From positions 18,228,001-18,292,000 of the forward strand of contig OX442316.1 in NCBI GenBank assembly GCA_949358305.1: a stretch of DNA of 64,000 nt, written 5' to 3'. The notes under the pieces were generated by a model. It had not been told where the DNA came from. It saw only the letters and a list, made by a program, of their open reading frames with translations, and ran no database searches. This DNA comes from Strigamia acuminata. Its lineage: Eukaryota > Arthropoda > Chilopoda > Geophilomorpha > Linotaeniidae. Each line of letters opens with the position of its first letter. Positions within the stretch are counted from its first letter, which is position 1. This document shows positions 34,101 to 48,022 of the stretch, piece by piece. Made by a program: the position numbers and the translations under genes.

Positions 34101-36136
34101 AGGGTGCATGACACTGAACACCCATTCCGCGCGCAAATCCAATTAGGATCGAAAAGAACGGAAGAAAATAAAGAGAAAAGAAAAACAAAAAGAGCCAAAA
34201 CTCAAAATAAAAATAAGAATAAAAATAATATTATTAATATTGGTACATAAATGAAATGAATAAATGGAAGGAGCGGAGCAGATATTTTGCACTTGTGAGA
34301 TGCGCAACAAGGGTTTTGGCAAAGGAACACCGAAGCGGCCCTCGAGGCAAGGGTGGAGTCGGGTCGAGTCGAGACGCACGCGTTGCTTCATTATCTGCCG
34401 AACAGATTGTTATCGTATGTGTCTCATAACTCAGTTGAAAAGCTGAGCGTCGACATTTTTATCTCCGAATTTGGTGTCCGCACCCACGAACATGCCCTAA
34501 TCACTAATCACAAATCAATTGATAAGAACACTCGTTTTTCTATTTATTTTTTTTTAAATACAAATTTCTTTAAGAGCTCGATGCAAATTTGAGGTTTTTG
34601 GGGTTTTAACATAAAATCTATTTTATTTCTCGAAGCCAAAGCTTTGTTTTTGCCACTTTTCATTAGTGCACAACGAGCTGACAGAGTCGTAAAAGTGTTT
34701 CTGTGTTTGCTGTTGGCCAATGAGCCATAACTAAGCCGCTAGTTGAAAAACATCAGCAATTCGAACTGCAACTGTAAGAAAAACCTTAATGGATAATGCG
34801 ATGCCACGCCGCCGCCGCCACATTGTTTACGAACACGCGTGTTTCAATTGTAACCAGCAAAACTCCCCGCCAGCCAAGCTGCATTGGGCATCAGCCGCTT
34901 ATAATTTATTGCCTTCAAACTTCTTATGGGTTTGACAATTCATTTATGGCGCTTCGTTAGGGGGAACCCGTATAAATGACTGGGTTTAAATATGCAAAAT
35001 GATTTGAAATCGACTAATAAGGCCATAAACTTGGTTTATTAGAGGGGTGGAAGTCCTTTCTTTCTCTTTCTCTCTCTCTCTCTCCCCTCGTTGTAATTTA
35101 ATTGAAGCGAATTGTATATTTTTTGAACGGGGTTGTTGAAATTTGCATAGCCGTTCGAGTATGACCAAGCGGATCCCGCAGGAATGAGGGGATGTTGAAT
35201 GCGTGGGTGCTCGGTGGCGTTTCGCATGTGGAATCCATGAAAATTGTTTTTTTTTTTCTTTTTCTTCTTCTTTTTTTTTGCCCTCGCCGTCATCAATCAC
35301 GAGGGACTCAGAGAGCAGTAGGCCGGCCTCACAATAGCTGAAAAGAGCGCGGATTAGAGCCACCGACTGACCCAGGGACGCGTGCGCCTCTAGTACGTCA
35401 GCATATTTCCACAGCTTAAGATGACAAAGCAGAGCAGAGCAGAAGAGGCTTATCTGGAGAAGGCGAACGGCGTTGCATTCATGATGGATCCACCCGCAGT
35501 GGTTGCGAGCGAGAGAGAGCGAGAAGGTAGTGAGTGAATGGGTCAGTTTTTCAAACAGCGATAAAAATCCTCCTCCATCACACGCGGGGTTTTGTTTCCT
35601 TCTAATGACGCGTTAAAGTGGCCTTAGTCCTAAGCTTTGATGATGTGCAAGCTAAGAACCTCTTTGCGGCGGGTATCGAAGGATTGCCGTGCCGAGTGCA
35701 GAGTTTTCTTAATGCCATCCAATCTTCTTGCAATGTGGTCACGAGACGCGCCACTCCAATCCTTTCTTTTTCTTCTTCTTCTTTTTTATCTTTTATCTTT
35801 CTTTTTTCTTTTCTTTTCTTCTTTTCTTGGTGATCGAGCTTCCTTTTGGCTTTTGCCAATGGGCAACGAATGAATGGTTCGGGTGCTGGGGGTAAAGGAA
35901 AGAGCGGGTCAGTAGATGGTGGTCCCTGGTGGATGGCAGTGATGGATTCCTCCAGGGTCGACGACTGACGGATGGGACTGCGCGAGGGTTTCCCTACTTG
36001 TGGAGATGGGACGTGAGTGATGGCGGGACGAATCGCCGACTGCAGTTGGAATCAAGCGAGTTGCTCTGCTGCTGGAATGAAAGGTCAATGGCCGCCTTTT
36101 AGGAATAGATCGAGCAGGTTCTCTCAACATGCAGTA

Positions 36137-36755
36137 TGTGACAAAAGTAATGCAACTGGTTACGCTTCTTCATTTTTCTTGCTTTAAACGCCAAATCACT
36201 TGAGCGGGATATGAAATACGTGGAAATCTAAGGAATTTTTTAATTGAAAACTTTCTCTTCGTTTGAGGACAACCCGAACCAACAAAAGTGAAAATTTGAC
36301 AATTTTGCTTTGGTTTTTCGTACATTTGTCATGTTTTTAAACATCCAGAGATTGAGTGATACGTCACTCATGACTTTAGACGTGTGTTTTGGACTGTTTT
36401 CACTGACAAAAAAATGCAGCAACATAATGCTTGTGACTACATGTTTTGAAACACTGTAAGCAATCCATAATGCTTTCTACTCGATGAACAAGACTCGCAC
36501 AACAAGATCAACATCTCCAAATCGTAACAGATCTTTGATCCAGTGGCACGTAAATAATGGCGCCCCAGAAAACGTGGCTCCCGGGGCGGACTGCCCCTCC
36601 TGCTTCCATCACGGTTGCCACAATGTCTTCCTAATCAAAATGAGGATTCAGTAGACACAAATGTGGTGATTTCCATGAGTTTGTTTTCCATACACTACAC
36701 TTGGTTCGGTATTGTCACTGGAAGTCCAATGGAAGCAGTTGCATTACTTGTAGTG
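36137..36755 (-). pseudogene. Decayed, internally deleted Tc1/mariner-like element
   Basis: The ends carry inverted copies of GTAATGCAACTG (left from about 36146; right, on the minus strand, from about 36747) and TA dinucleotides flank both (36135-36136, 36756-36757). On the minus strand, pieces of a Tc1-type transposase are readable in order across several frames: a VFWGAI block near 36560, then ENSPKHTSK near 36390, equivalent to the family's DN-PKHTS motif around the second catalytic Asp (Asn/Glu here), and a degenerate C-terminus near 36200. Stops and frame changes interrupt it. At 619 bp it is less than half the usual 1.3-1.7 kb, so the N-terminal half is missing. It is a non-functional fossil. 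Confidence 0.7.
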
Positions 36756-36757
36756 TA

Positions 36758-39102
36758 TTTATTTGTTCTTCATTTTTTTCTTCGCTCGCTCGCAGTCAAG
36801 TGAATGAAAAAGACACATCTTGAATTGATAATGGAACCATCTTTAGTCATCCATCAAGCACTTTTTTTGAACGGGGAAAGATAGTAGAGAGAGATGTGTT
36901 AAATTGGTCTTTTGTTCTCTTTTGTCGCTAAATCGTCTTAACCACATTTGGCAGGCCGTCACAAGCGTTTGGAGGCTCATCTAGTTGGCACGTCAGTGAC
37001 TAGAAGGGCGCTTGCACTTGTCGCCGTGACAACACAAAGGTCGGTTGATGAATGACGTGCGCACGCCACCTATCGATTGCGGATGTGTGCGCTATTGTCC
37101 TTTTGATCCCTCTTTTCTCCTGATCGGTCAGATATCGGTGCAAAACATAATTGCTGACGTCATCGTCTTGGCGAATTCTTCATCAATTTGCGACTTAATG
37201 CCTGACCGGAAATTCTTGTCCGGGGGTGGAGGGGTGAACGAGGGAATCAAGATTTGTGTTTGGGTTTTTTTTTTTTAAAAAAAAAAAAAGAAAAAAAGTG
37301 GAAAGACATAAAAAATTGAGGAGTGAAAAGAAAGAAAAGGGAAACAGATAGAGATAGAGAGAGACAGTTTGGGCGTTTTCTTATCTGTTTGGTGTCTTTA
37401 CTCGTTGCGCAACGGGATTAAAAGAAATGGAAGGTGAAGCTGAAGGAACAAGATGATTACCTATCGTTTGGCAATGGTGGGAAGGGGCTCGAAAATCGGC
37501 ATCCAGATAAGAAGAGCAAACCGAAACCACCGAGTCCCGTTATTGATCGCCCGGCATCAATCATTGGCCGATGTCACGGGAATTGGGAATGCTGGGGCTG
37601 GTGGGTCGCTCGGCTTCGATTTTCGAGCGTCGATGTGCAATATTTACTTTGTTGTGTTATTTAAGTTTTTTGATATTTTTTTATTTTATTTTTTTATTTT
37701 TTATTTTTTTAATCTCACGAAAGCATCTGAATGTGAATGCACGAAATGTAAACGAGATCGAAGCGAGATATTAAAAAAGCAATTAGCTGTTTTTGGCAGA
37801 TATGTGGCGACTATTTTCTCGTTTTATTGGTAGTCGGAACTTGACGGTTAATTGTTTTTCCTGCCGAGTTTTATGGGAAAAAAAATATTGTTTACGATTT
37901 TCTGGAAATTTTTTTTATGAATAATTAAACGTGAGCTCGAATTTCGCCGCAAATTCACAACTGACGGAATGATAGTAATTTAGAATTTTTATTTTATTGA
38001 TAAAATTATAAATGTTGGAATCAATTTTTCTTGTCAGAAAAACGAGAAAGCTGAACAATTTGTGGGGGAAAAATTGATTTTCAAGTTTTGTCTAAATAAT
38101 TAAAAAATTGTTTCCCAGGAGAATTCGTGGAATTTTCAACACTTTCCGGCGATGCTTTGATTTCCAATATCAAAAGTCCATTTCGCCTCCGTAAAATTTT
38201 AATTTTAAAAATTTAAAAAAAAAATTACAATTTATTATTAGCCGCGTTATTTTTGAGGGTCTCAAAGGTTTAAGATGTCTGGCAACAGGTGGGTCACACT
38301 TGGGCATTTTGAACTGGTTCCAGGCCCTCGAGGGCGGTGAAAAAAGTACCCAGAGGAAATTAATGGTTAAAAATAGTGTGGTTTTCTCGCACGATAGAGT
38401 CTCGTTGCTCTCTTCATCGCCTACTTCAAGCATCTCCCATGAGGTCGCGCGATGGAGGGGAATTTGAAATAAATAAAAATTTCAGGGAGCAAATGTGTGG
38501 ATGCCATTACTACGTGAAATTAAATATGAAAAGGGCAGAACATTGCCTGTGAAATAGAAATAGCGATGGGTCGTTGATCTACGACGCCGTAATTGAATAC
38601 ACGGCGTCTGATAATTTATTAGGTTTTTTTTTCGTTTTTTGTGGGGTGGAAATGAAGGGCAGATGAAATGCCACGAGGCTCGTTAACATTTGCAAGTTGA
38701 AAATGTTAAAATGTTTCCATCATAATTGAATGAGTTGTTACGGCATGTCGACTCGATAATTTTTTCCGTATGTTGGAACATTTGCCGTTTTCATCGCCCC
38801 CAACGCCACGTGGCTCCACTTGATTCCATGCCTTCCTCGCTTTCTTTTTAAAGGTTTTCTGAAATGCCGGCAAAGTGAATTTAGTTGGCCTTTATTGTAA
38901 GGAGGGTTTTTGAGGAGAATGTTTTGTACGGAGACGGGCGGGGGGAGCGGCGAGACACGCTGAGTGAGACGCGTGGGTTCGTTGCAAGATCGTTAGTCAA
39001 GAAATTAGCTGGAGTCGAGTGATGAGGTTTTGAACGAGTTAAAAGAAATCAATTTATCATTTCTAAGGGGGATATGAAATTGGAAATGCCAAAATACGAC
39101 TC

Positions 39103-39135
<33 letters not shown>

Positions 39136-41485
39136 CAGGGCGAGGCGGAGAATTTTATCAGAAATTTGAGAAATTGTTTTGCAACTATTGTCTACGCTTC
39201 TACTGCTGCGATCTTAGATAGCTCATTATCGGAAAGTCGAGAAATGTGTGTGTTTGGCGGGAAAGCTTTTTAGTGACATGCAGGAAAGCTTTTTGTTTTG
39301 TCGAGCATCATTTTAAAACGTTTCAGCAAACTGGGCCGGTTAAAAATACATTTAAATTAGATTGCAGCGTGTTTTTAAATGCATTTTCAACATGCCTTTT
39401 TTCAATTGTATTATGAAATGCATTATTTAATGTACAAAGTAATATTCTTATTGACATACATTTTGGAATGCATTAAGTGCATATATTGGAAAATATATTT
39501 TTGAACCAATTGGGCATTTGTAAATTTTTATTTTTGACTATTTTTGACCATTTCTGACGGTCAAGATGCGGAATTGCAAACACTCCCTCTACAACCCGAG
39601 TGTCGTTTGCGAAATAATTGTTATTCAGGAAAGCCTAACCGTAATTCGAATTACGTAGAGTGAATTAATGATGTTTTCATTCGTTGTGAAATACTTTCGC
39701 CTTTTATTGAGAACTCGTATATGCACAGCAATTAAAATGTTTTTTTTTTCTTAAGACGTGTTATGGAGACCATTGGCTGTTGCTAACGATCAGTTGATTG
39801 TGAGCAAAAGAGAAGTGAATATAATTAGATATAATGGGAGCAAGGAAACAGAGAATGTAATAATAATTAGACGAAAAGCCCCATCTAATGAGGTCGCTTC
39901 ATGTGTCCTGATTATAGGGTTGTGCGAGAGATGAGAAATTTTTTTTTTTTTTTTTAATGAATTTATTTTTTGATTTTTCAGTCGGTCGTGTTTTTCAGTG
40001 GATATGACGGGGGAAATGTGTCGGGTCGAAATTTGGCGTTTTGTGATTTTTTTTTGCAACCAGAAAACGAAATGAAAAATTGAATTGATAAATGAAGGGG
40101 GGAGAGATTTGGTGTAATTGTCGCATTGCCTTTGATCATTCCCGCGTCTTTGTACACGCATGCGTCGAAAAGGGATTGATTTTTCTTGATGCAAATGAAG
40201 CGAGGTTCGAAACGATTGCTTCAATGTGATGATGCGATTCGTTTTTTCCCACTTTTATTTCATTCTCGGGCAAAAGGGTTTTTACGACGCGATGAATTTT
40301 TTTTAAATAAATTATTATTATTAGTGTTAATTGGTTAGAAAAACAAATTGTTTGTTCGACATTGACACTAAAAAGCACCGTGGAATTGTGACTGGTATTG
40401 ATCTGAGCTTCTGGGTTTTAATCCATTTGATTGTTGTGAAATTAGATCTGCGCATGAGCGGTTGACACTGTTTCACATCCAACAAAAATGAAAATAAAAA
40501 TGAAAATATATATATTTTTTTTTCTTCTAATTGTGTGTTTTAATTGGTAACAAGATGAACGTAGTGCACTTGACCATTTCGGCTGGCTAGATGTAAAACT
40601 ACACGAAAAAGTACTTTGAATTTGTGCATTAAACGTGATTGCAAGAACTTGTAACGAGGAAGAATATTTCAGCTTTACTTAATTTGAGCTATTTTTAACA
40701 ATATTAGAGCGGGAGATTATTTTTTTTATTTTTTATTTTTTTATCTCATAAACCCTTTAAATATTGACCTACGAGATTGGCATCGGTGATAAATTCCTAA
40801 GTGAAGGAAATGGGGAGGGATTTGAGTGAGCCTCCCAGCCACCCCCTCAATCACTCGTGCTACCCCCTCTCGATATCTGTTTTGGTGGGGGGAAACGCAG
40901 CTGCTACCGAATCAATTAGCGCAACGCTAGCGTTCGGTTTAAGACGGGGCCTTCTTTTTGGCGTTCGCAAGCGTCTCCAGCAAATCAAAGCTGGCAAACG
41001 AAGTGGGAGCCACAATTACATTGGCTTCGCCTCAATTACTGATGGCAGTCGGCAACAACAAGAGAAACTTTGATACCAAATAAAATTAGGAATTGAATCA
41101 AATTTTGAAATTCGATCTTTAAGACGGCTAATTTCGTTTTTTTTCTTCTTTTTTTTCTTGTTCAACATTTTTATTATTTACTTTGGCTGTTTGTAATGAG
41201 TTGAATTTTTTTATTTATTTATTTATTTTATTTATTTATTATTATTCCACTTTTCTTCGTTAAAAAGTCACTTATTGCAGCGACCGGGGAATTTGGAGCA
41301 GCAAAACATGTTTGCAAGCCGGTGGAATCGCTGTAGCTCAAAACATATTAAATTGGTAGACGTCGGTCCTCATCCACTGATCGATTGCTTCAGAGCCCCG
41401 TGTGCGCATTTTGCTCTCACTTCATTGAGAACTCTCTCCGATTCCTCTCTCTTGATTTTCTTCCTCACTCCACTTGTTTTTTAAG
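36758..41485 (+). other. Long non-coding stretch, intron-like
   Basis: No exon I can support. It is AT-rich with T tracts, a GA run at 39103-39135, a TTTA repeat at 41207-41240, repeated AATGCATT motifs around 39380-39475, and an X-box-like site at 37020-37033. Confidence 0.5.
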
Positions 41486-41487
41486 AG

Positions 41488-41535
41488 TTGCGGATGACCA
41501 CGGAACGAAGGACGCGAGCGCTGCGAGGTATTGCG
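41488..41535 (+). CDS. Candidate microexon (48 nt)
   Basis: A long pyrimidine tract ends in TTAAGAG and GTAAGA follows at 41536. With the second of two adjacent AGs as acceptor (exon from 41488) the exon is 48 nt with phase 1 on both sides and open, so it could be included or skipped between phase-1 exons at 16508 and 47452. With the first AG (exon from 41486) the phases differ and it would not join to the 47452 exon. The short length makes this weak; the splice signals are the support. Confidence 0.25.
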
Positions 41536-44500
41536 GTAAGAATGGCGAAAAAGACGGTAAAACCAAAAAAAAATTGTTTATTTTTTTATTTTATTTTTCT
41601 GGGATTATTTTTTTAAAAAAAATTTTTTTTGTGCAAATATAAGCAGTAATGAAGCGGGAAAAATGCGATGGGAATCTGAGTGGAGTGTGAAATTTGATAG
41701 TTAGATTGCGGTTGTGGGATGTCCTGAATTGCAATTAAAGGCAGCCACTAAAGTTGTCGCTGCGAGATGAAATGAAGGGGAAGTTATTTACTTTTTTGTG
41801 TGTGTGTTTATACATTTGATGTAGAAGAGAGTCGTGAGAGAGAGAGAGAGAGGGAAAAAAGCGTTCCTCGAAGCGTGAAATTAAGCAAGGGCATTTGGGA
41901 GTTTTGGGTGCTTGTTGAGCAGTGCAGTAATCATTGCAATAAGTCGAAGAAAATATGTTGGGCTGTTGGATAATCAATCCCAGAAAGCCTTGCGGGAAAC
42001 CCCGTGTGGTAATAGCGGGGAGCGAAATGATCTTATTTTGAAACTAACTTTTGGAGGTAAAAAAAAAGAAAAAAAAAAAAAGATGGCGGAGGTCCCCTGG
42101 CAGCACACCACCCCCATATTTGCGCAAGGCCGCTCGGAATCGACTGCAACCCCGCAGATTCGTATAATAGCTGGTACAAATGAAGATTTACGGGGCAGTG
42201 AAAAGAAGTTGGTTGGTGCTCGTGCTCGGTCTTTGATCATGTCATAAAGCAGGCGTCGCCCTTTGGCCTTGGTTCTGCCCCCTTTTCATCCCATTGCCAC
42301 TTATTGCCATGGTGATATGATGAACGACGAGTTGCGTAGGAAAAACACTTTGTCGATGGGATGGGTCCGTGTTGGCACGCACCAGTGCAGTAATTTTTAA
42401 TCTTTGCTTCACTTCCTGGCTGAAGCTCTGATAAACAAAACAGTTGCTTGGTTACATGGGCGCTTTTGCAAATCGAGCATTAATTTGACTCTGTTTGCAG
42501 TGGATCAATCAATCACCACCGCTCTAATGAATGTGTGTTTCTTAGGTCTCGGCGCCTAAAAATAGCTCGCTGCGTTGCATCTGTTTATTGTACGAGTCGG
42601 GCGAAAAAATTATATTTGTGTTGTGTAGTCTTGCAGCTTTTTCTTTTATTTTTCTTCGTTTTTTCGTGTTTGTGAGTGGTAAACAGTAAGGTGAGATGAT
42701 TAATTAGGTTGATTGCGGCGAGATAAAAACAGTCTCGAATTTGTTGAGCATCGAGGTGATTTATTTGGAAAAGAATTAAGCTGAATTTAATAATGAATCT
42801 TAAAGAAAAGCAAATATTGTGCAGCGTTTTTGGATTTAAAATTGATGGAAATTTGCTTTGCGGATGCGGAATAAATTAGGGGGCTTTGGAGACGTAGAAA
42901 TTGTTTTTGTTTTTTGAGTTTTATTTATGGCTGCGGCGATATATTTCGAGGAATCGACGGAAATTCGGTGTATTGATTGGATATATCTTGGTGCGGGATT
43001 TGTGTGCTTATGGGTGAAACACATGCAAGTGATTTATAGGGCTAGTTTATCTTTAGTATACAGATAACTCAGTAAGGTAACAAGAAAATGGTAGTTTTTT
43101 AAAAAAAATATATATTTTAAATATATTTTTAAATGGTTTCTGATTGGTTCGGAAAAATTTAATTAGTTGTTTGGTTAGAAATTTTTTTTTTTAAATGTAG
43201 ATTGCTAAAAATAGTGAATCGTCTTGGTACAGGTGTTTTGGAGGCCATTTCTGAAAAGTTGCATTCGAAAATAGAAACGTGTTTGTTCTGCGATTTTATG
43301 ACTATTTACTATTATTTTCTGTAATTTTCTGCGTGTTTCGATTAGTTTTTTCCGGTTTTGAGTTTGGTCAACCTAGATGTATTATTATTTTGTGTTGTGC
43401 AATTGGCTTTTGCACCGAAACGAAAGAAAGAAAAATCTCTTGAGAGCAACTTACACAAACGTTTGAGTAGTGGTAGGTGCTTTTAAAGTTGTGTGTGTTT
43501 GTCTTGACTGCCGTGTTAGCCTTTATAAATAAAGAATGCGACTCGAAAAGTTTTCACTTATAGACTTTTTTTTGTTTTGTGTAATGAAAATTGTTGAGAA
43601 AGGAAAACTGTTGTGCACTTTGTATTTTAAGAGTAGGTGGTAAGTTCTGTTTATCTTGTTTTTTTTTCTGTTTTTGACGATGGTTTAACACTGTTTAAAA
43701 CCTTTTTTGGATTGTTAAAAATGTAGCAAACAGAGCAGATTTTTCTAATCATGTGAAAACGTTGTCGCTCGCTCATTCTGCTTGCTTTGCGGAGTGATTG
43801 GAGTTTGGTTTTAAGAATAATGGTACATTTTGTTTAATGAACCGCCTTAGGTGGTTTAAATAATGAATTGATAGTGTAATCAAAATGCAAAATTTGTATT
43901 TCTGAAAATGAAAACATACCGTTAATAAAATTAAGTAGTTTACAATGTTTGTTTGTATTTTTTTCTTTGTACAGTAAAAAAAAGTGTATGAAGGGTGTGT
44001 ACATGTAACTGTACATTAGGTTGAAATTGATGGATCATTTAACGTTAATTAATACAGCGAAACGAGGACTGAGATGTAAAGATGAGTGATGGGTATGTAA
44101 ATGAAGAAGACTATTAATTTGGTGAAACGATGCTTCGATAATTATTTCATCGCTTTGCCGAGTGACCATTAAGAGACGACTAACGAATGAGCAATAACGT
44201 AAACTAGAATCGGCGAAACGTGAAGGAGAAATAAAGAGAAGGAGAAAGAGGTAGAGAAAGAGAAAGAGATAGCGATTTGCAAATTGCAGATAGAGCAGTG
44301 GCAGGTGTTTGACGTCTTAATTGAAACGACGAGTTTGAGTTTGTCCATTTACGGAATAAGACATTCGTCATTTTTGATTTATGACCGACCTCGCCTGACA
44401 GCAGATAGAGACTGATCCCACAACAGAGCATGCGCCGTTGCCCACACTTTGCGAGTGTCAAGTGACGTCTGCGCTGGATTGGAAGCTGCTTATCTCGCAT

Positions 44501-47451
44501 TGAAATATTGAAGCGAGCCAGCCCGGCCCGCTTTAGCTCGGCCTCGATGATATGCTGCTTCTGGCATCTGCTTTGACATGCGCCCCCTCACTTTATAACT
44601 TTGCCTTTTGCGTGGATGAGTTAATCTTAAGATGGATACCATCTCCAGCGACTCCTACAGCCTTCTTGTGTCCGCTTTATCAGCTCGTTTCAGGTCTACA
44701 ATTTGCAGTCAGCTGGGGATCTATAATTTGCTTCGATAAATATTTCCATGTGTATCCGCAACCCTCGAGGGCGGTGTTTTACACTACGCACATTAAGAAA
44801 ATTTCATTTTCAACATTCATTTTGCTTTAGAAATTTAAGAAATTTAGAATTTAAATATTTTGCTTTAGCGTTTATTTGTGGCGATTGATGCGGTTTAATT
44901 GGTCTATCAGCACAACCAAGTTGATGTTGATGTTGATGTTCGTTTCTGTTAGCAAACTGCAGAAAAGTAACCAGTAAATGTCGGTTGTCCTGGTTACAAC
45001 AATTAAATGCGAGTCAATGCTAATTAGAACCAATTCAGTGTGCTGGCCAATGTAGGTACTCAACAAATGAGAATTAAGGTCAATTCAGGATACTGGGGCG
45101 AGCGAGTGGCGCCGCTTGATGTTTTTACTGCATCCAGAAATTGTGGACAAATGCAAATCTTGCAATCGTCTTTGTTACGGAATTGCGGATGCAACTCTTC
45201 TTTTTCTATTTGGAAATAGTTTAAGTTACTTTGGATAATCGATGGTTGAAACTGATTGAAACAGATGTTGAAGAGAAGCGCGCGCGCACGTTGGTTTACA
45301 CGAGAACTGTGAATATTTTATTCAAACAGGATATGTAAATACACTTTCCCCCACCTATATTTAACAATAGACTCATCGCATGCATATACTGAGTGACCAA
45401 ACATGGCGTCGCCTCCAACAGTCTCGATGGTATCTTGTATCTTTTTTTCGTTTCAGTGGTGGGCGGACGAAAGTGTCCATAACTCGACGGCAATAATGAT
45501 TGTAATTAAACGTAGAGTCTAGCAGGGAAGCCAGGGTGGAATTTTGAATGATTTAGGGACGATGCGGCGACAGATAAGAGCGAGAGAGAGAGAGAGAGGA
45601 GAGGAGAGGATGAAATGTTTTAGTGTTTTTTGTTTGGTGATTAAAGTCAGGTTGGATCATGACGAAACATTAAGCTCGTCGGTTGGTGGAAGACAATAGC
45701 CCGAGGGGTCTTGAAAAACAAATACTTGAGTAGAGCTGATGAGACAATTTAGTTGATAATTGATCTGGAAATGTCTTCTCCACTTTATCTTTGGGCGTGG
45801 GTCGAAGAGACAGGCGGGCCCATCTGGTGTCAGAAAGCAACGATCCGTTGTGTGAATCTTGGATTAGTGGTTTCCTTGCTTTCATCCTCCCCGTTGTCAT
45901 GGAAACAGGAGTCGGTGCCAAATGAGAGAACTCGGTCCATCTGTCAGCGACGATTCCTTCCTTCTTCGGAATTATCGGAACGCGGCGCGATAAATTCTCC
46001 ATTTGATTCGCCACATTGAACGTATCGAGCAAATAAATCTGATTGAATATTTCACTTTTTATTTTATTTTTATTTTAATTTTTAAAAAAAAAAAAATTTA
46101 TTTTCGGCATTGACAATTCTCGGAAGAGATACTCTCTTGTTCTTATTTCGAGTGTGTGTTTTGTGACAAGTCGCGTCTTTGATGGTATCTCGAACAACTA
46201 ATCTAATAATGCGAGGGTGTGGTTGGTGAATCGCGTGCTCCACCAAGACCCAGGCCGTGCATCATTTATGGCGTGGGCGGGGCACATCACGCACACGTCG
46301 CCTTCATTAGGAAAATTAAACTTTCGCGTGGAAGTTCCGTGCGCAGATGGTAGGTTGGTGAAGGGTGGACGTTCGCGTCCCGGCATGCAACAAATTTTGA
46401 TTCGTGCGACTGAGATTTACTGCGCCCCAACCCGATCTATATATCTTGAACTTTTACTGTTTTACATTTCAAACAACGGAAAAGAAAAATTCTCTTTACT
46501 GATGAATATTTAATTTGATTCTCTCAAAACTTGATATCTAATTAGGTGTGTTTTTTTTAATAATTTTTTTTATTCGTCTATTCCCCCAAGACTGCACTTT
46601 ACTCTCGGGTACTATCGAGCAATTAAAGGGCAAGGCGTCTCTCTCTCGCTCTCTCTCATTCTCCTCCCTCGTGTTGTGCGCGCGCCCGGTCATTTCGCAT
46701 GGAAAGAGAGGGCGATGCTGAGTGCAGTGGTGGTCGGGGCCACCGTGTTCGCGGAAATACAATTTTGTCGCTATTTGGATTCCGCGAAAGATACTTGGCA
46801 TCGCGGCTAACGCGCCTCGCGCCGCAAATTTCACCGCTCGCTGAAGCTCTTTTCATGGCCCGTCAAAGGGCAACTATTGATGAAAATTGAATCGACAAAT
46901 TGAGTCGCAACAAATTGATTCATTTGTACGCGATGGACTCGGCGCCGGCTTATTTGCCCCTTATTTTTATTATTTTTAAGAAAAGAAAAGAAGTAAATAA
47001 AAAAAGTGTTTGGACCTGCATTTTTCTTTCACTTGAATCGTGTATAGATGAAGGCAATTTGACGGCAACACGGTATTAAGTTTTCATGCGACTAAACCAG
47101 TGTATGACTTTGACTTGTGCTGCGTTTTCAACTTTCTCGTCGTGTAAGTCGAGGTGAAGTCCATTTGGATGTCTGCCAGTAATGTATGTGGTAAAGGAGT
47201 AGTGTGTAAGGGAAAATGGATCTCAATACCCACTGGGAATAATCCCCTCGATCGTGTTCTTATTGTAAATAGCAAATCATTATTCATCATCTTCCTTTGC
47301 TTCTACATTTATTACTACACTAAGAACTATGATTTTTTTTTTCCTTTTCTTCTTTATCGTGTATCTCCAAATATATTTCTTGCAACTAGAAATTTGAAAA
47401 ATGAGAAAAAATATTTATAGTTTTTTTTTTCTTTTTTGTATTTTATTTCAG
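41536..47451 (+). other. Long non-coding stretch, intron-like
   Basis: No exon I can support. GA runs occur at 41835-41853 and 45581-45610, a purine tract at 44217-44272 and a CT tract at 46637-46665. X-box-like palindromes are at 42443-42455, 44984-44997 and 45893-45906. GC-richer patches at 45760-46010, 46220-46390 and 46660-46870 have open frames on both strands, which suggests low stop density rather than genes. Confidence 0.5.
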
Positions 47452-47502
47452 ATGTGAAGGAAGACGTCAGTTTTCATTTTTCTTGTCAACGTACAAGCTC
47501 GG
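47452..47502 (+). CDS. Candidate small coding exon, phase 1 on both sides
   Basis: A T-rich tract with TTTCAG ends at 47451 and GTAAGT follows at 47503; both are strong splice signals. Read with an incoming phase-1 codon (G plus AT, Asp) the exon gives 16 more codons (VKEDVSFHFSCQRTSS) and leaves in phase 1. It joins in frame to upstream exons ending at 3079 or 16508 and to the downstream exon at 48023. Another frame is also open. The family was not recognised. Confidence 0.45.
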
Positions 47503-48022
47503 GTAAGTGAATAATTTGTTTGATGTTTTTCTCAACTCCGTCCCGAGATGATTTCGCTAATGGGAAATGATTTGTGCGATTTGTATTATTGAATGGACTT
47601 GTTGGCCTAGAAACAGCTGGTAGGTGACTTAGTGTACTTTGGTTTTTAATTGAAACGTGATGTGGGTTTAGTGGCAGGAATTTGAAGGGGTCGTGGCTTC
47701 TTACAAATTGGAGTGGAAAATTAGCGCCCCTTGTTTGACAGTGATTTATTTGCAAACACAAATTAGAAGTTGGAAGGACATTTTCTCCTCCCATTCTACA
47801 TTTTACACTCGGCGCCCCCACCCCACCCCACCCCACAATTTATATTTTTTCTTCTTTATTTTATTGTGATGGGAGTTTGCGCGAAAGCCACGCTTCATCC
47901 ATCACGGTGATTAAGTGGAATTCGTGCAATGGATTCATCTCTCTCTCTGACATTGGACTATTGGACTATTTAGGCGAGCACGGCTCTGGATTAAGTCTGA
48001 CCTCGAGTGTTTTGATTTGTAG

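Larger units (their letters stand above)
25349..36134 (+). other. Long non-coding stretch, intron-like
   Basis: No exon I can support. It contains (CCT)12 at 26742-26777, a purine tract at 26404-26470, TTTTA repeats at 28090-28117, purine-rich 30941-30987, C-rich 31507-31550, T/CG repeats at 32998-33045 and a CT tract at 35055-35086. X-box-like palindromes lie at 25737-25750, 29489-29502 and 33876-33889. GC-richer patches at 25640-26060 and 28680-28900 hold open frames on both strands but lack decisive evidence of coding. Confidence 0.5.

Noticed and set aside
39790-40224. 144-codon minus-strand frame
   Set aside because: Lys/Ile/Ser-rich from T-rich plus-strand sequence, no domain and no splice context.
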